A DNA stretch of 13,628 nucleotides from Clostridia bacterium (lineage in GTDB: Bacteria; Bacillota; Clostridia; Christensenellales; Maliibacteriaceae). The stretch covers positions 1 to 13,628 of the forward strand of contig JAGBGW010000318.1 of NCBI GenBank assembly GCA_017935825.1, written 5' to 3'. Below are positions 13,119 to 13,628 of this stretch, in pieces. A model generated the notes under the pieces. That model worked only from the letters and a program-made list of their open reading frames with translations, ran no database searches and was not told the origin of the DNA. Both the position numbers and the translations under genes were made by a program. Position 1 is the stretch's first letter; every line of letters begins with the position of its first letter.

Positions 13119-13628
13119 TTCCTTAATTCTCTTTTTTTCTTTTCCACCATTTCAAGGATCAGCCGTGCCACGCCGCAGAACATCGCCGCCACAGGGAACA
13201 CCACCCAGGATATGTGCCAATCGCTTCGCAGAAAGCTCCAAAGCAGGTATACCGCCACCGCCAGCAGCATGATGATGCTGCAGGCGCTATCTGCCCAAGT
13301 CTTCTGCTTGGGATCGTTTTCCTTATTATAAGCATCGATATCGTACATGGCATAGGTCATGCCCGCCCAAACATAGATGGGTACGATCAGCGCAAGGAGC
13401 AGCAGGAACACCGCCGTCACGGCAATCTCCCCCGCCTCGGTCATGGCGTAGGACACGCCCACCATGACAAACACCACATCCAACAGCACTGCCGCCGTTG
13501 GCCAGGCGATCAAAAGCGGAAACTTCTTTTTAAAAGCACGCACTTCCCCTTCTTCATACCGCCACGGAATATTTTGATGCAGTTTGTTGTATTCATCGTT
13601 GGCCAAAGCACCTGTGATAAACAGCACC
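13100..13628 (-). CDS. C-terminal part of a membrane protein, cut by the window edge
   Basis: About 175 residues are visible and the frame stays open to the right edge; the GTG at 13627 is not a supported start. A short charged N-terminal stretch (PWRYEEGEVRAFKKKFP) precedes four hydrophobic segments, in the visible fragment at roughly 38-58, 67-90, 116-133 and 139-158, and a Lys/Arg/Glu-rich tail. The layout resembles clostridial proteins with an N-terminal Xre-type helix-turn-helix and a C-terminal membrane domain, which would place a DNA-binding domain beyond the window; this is a guess from architecture only. It ends in a terminator shared with the convergent 93-residue protein gene. Confidence 0.65.
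   Translation of the reverse strand, partial: VLFITGALANDEYNKLHQNIPWRYEEGEVRAFKKKFPLLIAWPTAAVLLDVVFVMVGVSYAMTEAGEIAVTAVFLLLLALIVPIYVWAGMTYAMYDIDAYNKENDPKQKTWADSACSIIMLLAVAVYLLWSFLRSDWHISWVVFPVAAMFCGVARLILEMVEKKKRELRKKERSS

Overview
The window reads as chromosome of a mid-GC Gram-positive anaerobe, most likely a gut clostridium of the Oscillospiraceae/Ruminococcaceae type. This is inferred from AGGAGG-type ribosome binding sites before almost every gene, TTGACA/TATAAT-like promoters, tRNA genes without an encoded CCA, short intergenic spaces closed by strong U-tailed hairpins, and families common in Clostridia (YetF/DUF421 with DUF4363, DUF5058, M20D amidohydrolases). I cannot name the species. 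No phage, CRISPR array, rRNA or complete insertion sequence is present.

Layout, left to right. Bases 2-232 hold the C-terminal end of a REP-associated tyrosine transposase (RAYT) with a REP-like palindrome in its 5' part. A serine esterase follows on the + strand and converges on a PutP-type sodium/proline symporter. A tRNA-Val(CAC) gene with its own promoter and terminator lies upstream of putP. Divergent from it is a translationally coupled pair of membrane proteins, YetF/DUF421 and DUF4363. A cluster of GAAGC/GCTTC hairpins separates these from a convergent gene joining an ACT-like N-terminus to a metallo-beta-lactamase fold. A tRNA-Ala(CGC) gene comes next.

The centre (about 6.0-10.3 kb, all minus strand) is the most coherent functional unit: two tandem, closely related M20D amidohydrolases, then a DUF5058 membrane protein, then a second, unassigned six-helix membrane protein. 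The layout suggests a transporter of two different membrane subunits coupled to cytoplasmic hydrolases that release amino acids from N-acyl or otherwise conjugated forms. This is the best candidate for an undescribed system; its substrate is not readable from the sequence.

The right part has a gene-poor, palindrome-rich spacer (10200-10526), a Gfo/Idh/MocA-family oxidoreductase, a membrane protein with a striking tandem 25-residue repeat at its N-terminus, a divergent orphan 93-residue protein, and the C-terminal part of a membrane protein cut by the window edge.

A recurring theme is a set of imperfect palindromes, each flanked on one side by GTAGG, at 14-40, 1121-1149, 10342-10368 and 10395-10420. 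GTAG beside a hairpin is the hallmark that characterised RAYTs recognise, and a RAYT fragment is present.
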